This document shows positions 60,901 to 64,000 of a stretch of DNA of 64,000 bases, piece after piece; position 1 is the stretch's first letter; each line of letters begins with the position of its first letter. Below the pieces are notes generated by a model. The model ran no database searches. It was not told the origin of the DNA and worked only from the letters and a program-made list of their open reading frames with translations. This DNA is from Urechis unicinctus (taxonomy: Eukaryota > Annelida > Polychaeta > Xenopneusta > Urechidae), in assembly GCA_034190875.2 (NCBI GenBank), contig CM067351.1, forward strand, positions 3,662,655 to 3,726,654, written 5' to 3'. A program made the translations under genes and the position numbers.

Positions 60901-61252
60901 GGTAGAAGGTCTCTGTCATGGTACTCACTTCGCTGCCAGTGTCCAACAAAGCTTTTGTCACCACACCACCTATCTCCACTTCCACCTCGGGACACTTCCC
61001 TACAGCTTTGCTAAGGAAATTGGTGCGGCCATTTTCCTTCGAGCCTGACTCCCCAGCTTTCACCATCTGGCTCATGACGGTGCGGGGAGCTAGTTTCCCG
61101 ACTGAATGGAACCACGGGCGGCCGATGCGTTCGTTCGGCTTGGGACACCATCTGGCCACGTGTCCCACTTCACCGCACTCCCAACAAGTGATGGGATCGC
61201 CACCCCTGAAGTGAGTCCTCAGCCGTTGACGAGGTCGGCCTCGGCGGGGCAA
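57992..61252 (-). CDS. pol: copy 2 pol (fused in frame to the gag zinc knuckle)
   Basis: 1086 residues, almost identical to copy 1 through protease, RT, RNase H and the integrase zinc finger. A one-base insertion near 61132 (gttcgttcgg against gttcgtcgg) places the CCHC knuckle in the same frame as protease. At the left end the frame runs into a scrambled segment (57780-58090) after MGSLARRSR, so the integrase catalytic core is lost. Confidence 0.92.
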   Translation of the reverse strand: MPRRGRPRQRLRTHFRGGDPITCWECGEVGHVARWCPKPNERIGRPWFHSVGKLAPRTVMSQMVKAGESGSKENGRTNFLSKAVGKCPEVEVEIGGVVTKALLDTGSEVSTMTETFYQQHFRGSPLQETRGWLKLTAANGLDIPYVGYLELDMRCQGHLVAGRGILVVKDPAGAVLHQQKAVTPVLLGMNVLKKCQEVLRSELGTVFLRRIEAGWRVALGKTAKDNVSACAFARVVGRDMVRVPAGAMSTVKVTGRGTGQETCDGLLVEPLREPLPGNLLLINTLTQSHGNNLYVRVANLSERDVYLRPRTRIGVVHEVQLKTAEPEVQFERVSVREERVSLSDGVGADLSDDLPVPGLDNVAKDVTEEQLASLKSLLRCFSDLFANDEEDLGYTDKVTHRITCTDQQPVKQPYRRIPPSQYEEVRQHITKLLTKGVVQESASPFSSPIVVVRKRNGDLRLCVDYRQLNAKTVKDSYPLPRIEESWDALGGATLFSTLDLASGYHQVAMEDSDRHKTAFTTPFGLFEYNRMPFGLCNAPATFQRLMHATMNDLLFRILLVYLDDLLVFSDTFEAHLQRLEQVFIRLREAGLKLQPNKCRLARSEAEFLGHVVSKDGIATEPEKTSAVSDWQVPTSVKELRSFLGFCSYYRRYVPHFAKVAGPLHDLVNECSADKNSKKRQSTTLEGKWSQRHQEAFDGLKERLVTPPILGYADYSLPFVVEVDASKEGLGAVLSQDQNGRRRVIAYASRRLRPAERNDSNYSSMKLELLALKWAVTEKFRGYLLGQKFVAYTDNNPLSYLHSATKLGAVEQRWAAQLALFDFEVKYRPGRVNGNADALSRQPGPGLDDDSEEELVAVNQITAADTPLPTELGLTLTEGPGMAAVSRIAVGADIIAQPETDITKEQTFDPRSIFLSHDQRELSRFQSADPAIRRVLQFWPHRKPDDAERRGMEARTRALLRQWDRLLMSNGILYRKVVDPSLGELKQLVVPESLQPGVLKASHDDMCHQGGERTLNLCRSRAYWPGQGGDVERYVKDCPRCAVAKMPSQRVRTPMGSLARRSRSKSGGVDSPGWTLLLMGERAPRHH

Positions 61253-62089
61253 AGTTCTGGTTCGTTTGTGGTGTGGCTGTCTGTGCCAACAATAATTCTC
61301 TAATCGTGTTTGTGAGTCCTAGCATAGCTTTCTCTTGTGACTCCATTCGTTCCAACAAAACCTTCATCTTGTCGCCACCTTGTCCCGATGACACCTGCTG
61401 GACCAGATGGCAATTGGCACTCTGCGCCGATGGTGAACGGCGCTCATCCTCTTCGCTCCACAATACCGCTTGCTCCCGCAGGTCGAGGAAACTGACCTCA
61501 GGGTGCTCGCGGACGTAGAGCTTGAGATGACGCCTCAGCTGGTTGTCTCGCACGCCCTCAGCAAACTGGTCCCGTAAGGTTGTCCGGGCATCTGATAAGG
61601 CGCGCGCGTCCTTGGATGTGACCTTGTCAACCAATGTCGACAGCCCATAGGAAAAGGCTCGTAGACCCTCGGACTCTCTCTGACGTCGTTCATAAAGAGA
61701 CCTCAGGAGTTGAGGCACTGACCGCGCGTCGCCAAACGTTGACAGGAGGGATGTCGAACGCCCCTTCTGCAGTTCGTCCATGGGAGCTAGGCGTACCTCC
61801 TGCAGGGCCGGCCCCGCCAGGTGGCTCAGCACAAAGTCCACTGCGTCCGAGTCGTGGAGTTTTCTAGACTTGATTATCTGTCGAGCGTCCGAGACGAAGT
61901 TTCAACTGGGGAGTCGTAATCCTCCTCACCAGTGAACCTTGCCATCGCCCTCTCACGGGGGACATACACCAGCTGTGGCTGCGAGGGCGCCTTGTCAGCC
62001 GCATGCAGCTTCTCTATCGTCTCCTGCGACTTTTGCTGTTGTCTGCGCAACTCCTCCACCTGCTCGATCAGTTCCTCCATAGATGACAT
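61170..62089 (-). pseudogene. gag: copy 2 gag, frameshifted
   Basis: Starts at the ATG at 62089 like copy 1, but shifts after about 65 codons (61898, gacgaagtttcaac against gacgaaagtctcaac). It reopens at 61841-61170 with a further indel near 61745-61790. The zinc knuckle is out of frame with this gag piece. Confidence 0.85.
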
Positions 62090-62204
62090 ATCCTATGGTG
62101 AACGCTGCCCAACCGATGTCAAAACTAAATCGTGTCTCCTCCGGGTCACCGTTCGTAGCACCGGTTCCTGCTGCAAGGATCCGAACCCTGTCGGCTGCGC
62201 CAAA

Positions 62205-63054
62205 TGTTGCTTGGTGGGTAAGGGGGTGGTTACGTAATGACCCACAACACGGTGCTCCCTTGCTTTATATGATTCTTTATTCAACCGAAAAAATGACCCT
62301 GGGAACACATAAATAATAAACAGTTCAGGAAAATATACATACTCGTAATGCGTCTTAATAAGTTTACCGGCTGGTATCCAGGTTAAGCCTCAATAGTTTG
62401 AATGCCTATATACTATCAAACTTTATCCAAGGCTACTCCTCGCATGCATTACATAAACAAATCGCGGGAATATTCAAATCTAACGGTCATAACTGCCGCG
62501 CTTCCAGTAATTCAAATTGAAACAAGTCTGCTGCATTACAACGCTAACATGAATAATTGCCTCTCCTACAAAATATTCAATACAATATAACAATGCTAAA
62601 TACTACTGGCTACATTATCAGCTATTATGCATTGTCATACAAATACTACACGTGTTAGAAAGTTCCATTCCGGCCCAAAACTAAGGGGCGCGCATACAAA
62701 AAAAAACACAATGTCTCACACACGCTGATATGCGGTTACTTTACAGCTCTGACGACATAATATAAACAAAGATAACACAAACAAATGCACATCCATATAC
62801 GATTTAAAACCCATCGGGAATATCTCGTCGTGGTCGAGTGGCTATGACTATCAGTGTTCCGTCTGTGATGTACTTGTTCCTCCGGGATCCTCGCAGTGTA
62901 AAAGCCTAAGCCCTCGTGGGCTTCGCCTTTTGTACTGGTCTGGAATTCCCGCCGCTAAAGATCACGGGGAAACCAACAGCAACACGGAAACAACGGCGGA
63001 GACACACGAGCTCTTACGAGCACACCCGATCTCTTACGAGCACACCCGACCACA
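62205..63054 (-). repeat. LTR C (5' LTR of copy 2)
   Basis: 850 bp. It ends cgaccaca at 63054, followed by taaaactag, which is flanking DNA and not element. It differs from LTR A by scattered substitutions and small indels. Confidence 0.92.
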
Positions 63055-63330
63055 TAAAACTAGACATTTCTAATGAATTTATGAAGCCTTTCCCATCACA
63101 TTTGAGCCTTAAGGGTTGAGACATCATGGTCATCATTCACTGCCTTGCTGTGACCATTGGTGTTAAAGGCAATGTCTCATTTTATTTTCATTCAATTTCC
63201 TTTTTAAAACCTCTTGGGTTTGATTGATTTGGTATGAATGTGTTTCATTATCCCTTTTCATTTTGAACCTTTTCTCACCATTTCTTTCACTTGCATGGTA
63301 TTATTTTGCACATTCTTCGTGTGGTTTTAG

Positions 63331-63566
63331 TTGCAATGAATCCTGCTACAGCACAACTTCTGGAGCAGCTTAGAGATGAGAATTCTGCTCCTGATCCCTT
63401 CACATCTTTTGGGACAGAATTCCAGTCAAAGAACAATTGTGTTCCCTCAAACAATACAAATGTGCCATTTGCTAATTCACCAAGGTCTATTCTGAAGGCG
63501 TCTAATACCGACAATTTGATAAGCTTCACTCCCCCATCTGAGGTGCAAAAGAAGAGGAGAGATAAG
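63331..63566 (+). CDS. probable first coding exon of a gene continuing right
   Basis: An acceptor-like gtggttttag precedes 63331, the ATG is at 63336, and the donor-like gataag/gtgatg gives an exon end at 63566 in phase 0 (77 codons). The product starts MNPATAQLLEQLRDENSAPD and contains NSPRSILKASN and LISFTPPSEVQKKRRDK. SILK is a known PP1-docking motif, with ISF some ten residues later. The pattern loosely recalls the N terminus of TACC proteins, but this is weak. Later exons may lie at about 63607 and 63794 but phases could not be fixed. Confidence 0.5.
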
Positions 63567-64000
63567 GTGATGTAAAGCATCTTGTCAAATGTGGAATATT
63601 TTCAGGATAGAATCTATGAGCGTGGTATATGGATAGCATTAAATGCACAATCTCTGATGTTAATCCCTCATTGTCTGGCCAGGCTGTGGACGTTATTGGA
63701 GTAATGATACAGGTCATTTTACTGTCAATTTCTCTTTTCTGTTACCAAAATAATGTTTTACTAGTAATCTATAACATTATCAGTGGGAGGATGATTTGGT
63801 GCCTAATATCAGTCGTCCTGGCAGCAAGATTTACATGTGCCAGCAATGGCCGGCTTCTGACAATCTAACAGCTGTAAAACAACCCAGTCAGATGTCAGTG
63901 CTCCACCATCTACATTTAAAATCAATCTTTAGATGGAACATCTTGAGTGTCCTGTCACCTGGACTGAGTGCTTCTGGGCTATAGCATAAGCAGTTATAGA

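Larger units (their letters stand above)
49188..63054 (-). mobile_element. tandem Ty3/gypsy LTR retrotransposon: LTR-internal-LTR-internal-LTR
   Basis: Three LTRs (49188-50028, 55625-56629, 62205-63054) bound two internal regions (50029-55624 and 56630-62204), all transcribed leftward. LTRs begin TG and end CA on the coding strand. A purine-rich tract abuts each 3' LTR. Only the outermost ends carry a direct duplication, TAAA (49184-49187 and 63055-63058), so the pair behaves as one inserted unit. Domain order protease-RT-RNase H-integrase is the Ty3/gypsy order. No envelope-like ORF is seen. Both copies are broken in integrase, and copy 2 also in gag. Confidence 0.95.

Overview
The window is animal nuclear DNA, most likely from a marine invertebrate. 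The evidence is spliced genes with GT-AG introns, animal-specific gene families, many microsatellites and minisatellites, and a tandem pair of Ty3/gypsy LTR retrotransposons. I cannot name the species from the sequence. No prokaryotic operon, CRISPR array, rRNA or convincing tRNA gene was seen.

Layout. (1) 1-1851 (-): the 5' end of a Ki-67-like gene. Five exons encode an FHA domain followed by an S/T-P-K-rich tail that runs off the left edge. (2) 1852-4821: non-coding, with possible cell-cycle promoter motifs near 4370-4410. (3) 4822-6502 (+): a three-exon gene for a 474-residue basic, S/T-P-rich protein ending in a CaaX-like tetrapeptide; the family is not recognised. (4) 8686-24642 (-): an eleven-exon TBC1D12/TBC1D14-type Rab-GAP gene whose introns hold several minisatellites. 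(5) about 24.6-35.4 kb: a repeat-rich interval with a long (AT)n tract, interleaved inverted repeats around decayed non-LTR retrotransposon pieces, a dispersed repeat family built on a GTCGTAC motif, one unrecognised ORF and several tandem repeats. (6) 36208-41982 (-): an NSE4 (NSMCE4A/EID3-type) gene, ten exons, the kleisin of the SMC5/6 complex. One intron carries 54 copies of a 19-bp repeat ending exactly at a splice acceptor, plus a decayed duplicate of an upstream exon; another carries a TIR transposon. (7) about 42-49.2 kb: probable promoter region and otherwise mostly unassigned DNA. (8) 49188-63054 (-): two Ty3/gypsy copies sharing a central LTR (LTR-internal-LTR-internal-LTR), flanked by one TAAA target duplication. 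Both copies are broken in gag and/or integrase. (9) 63331-63566 (+): a probable first coding exon of a gene continuing past the right edge.

Three of the recognised or described genes fit chromosome or mitosis work (Ki-67-like, NSE4, and perhaps the CaaX protein); the TBC gene is membrane trafficking. They are not co-regulated in any visible way apart from ordinary neighbouring. Exon boundaries were read by hand from splice signals, reading phase and family similarity. Phases agree at every junction given except one (TBC exon 2 to exon 3). The most unusual item is the 19-bp array, which repeats a branch-point-like and acceptor-like signal right up to an NSE4 exon.
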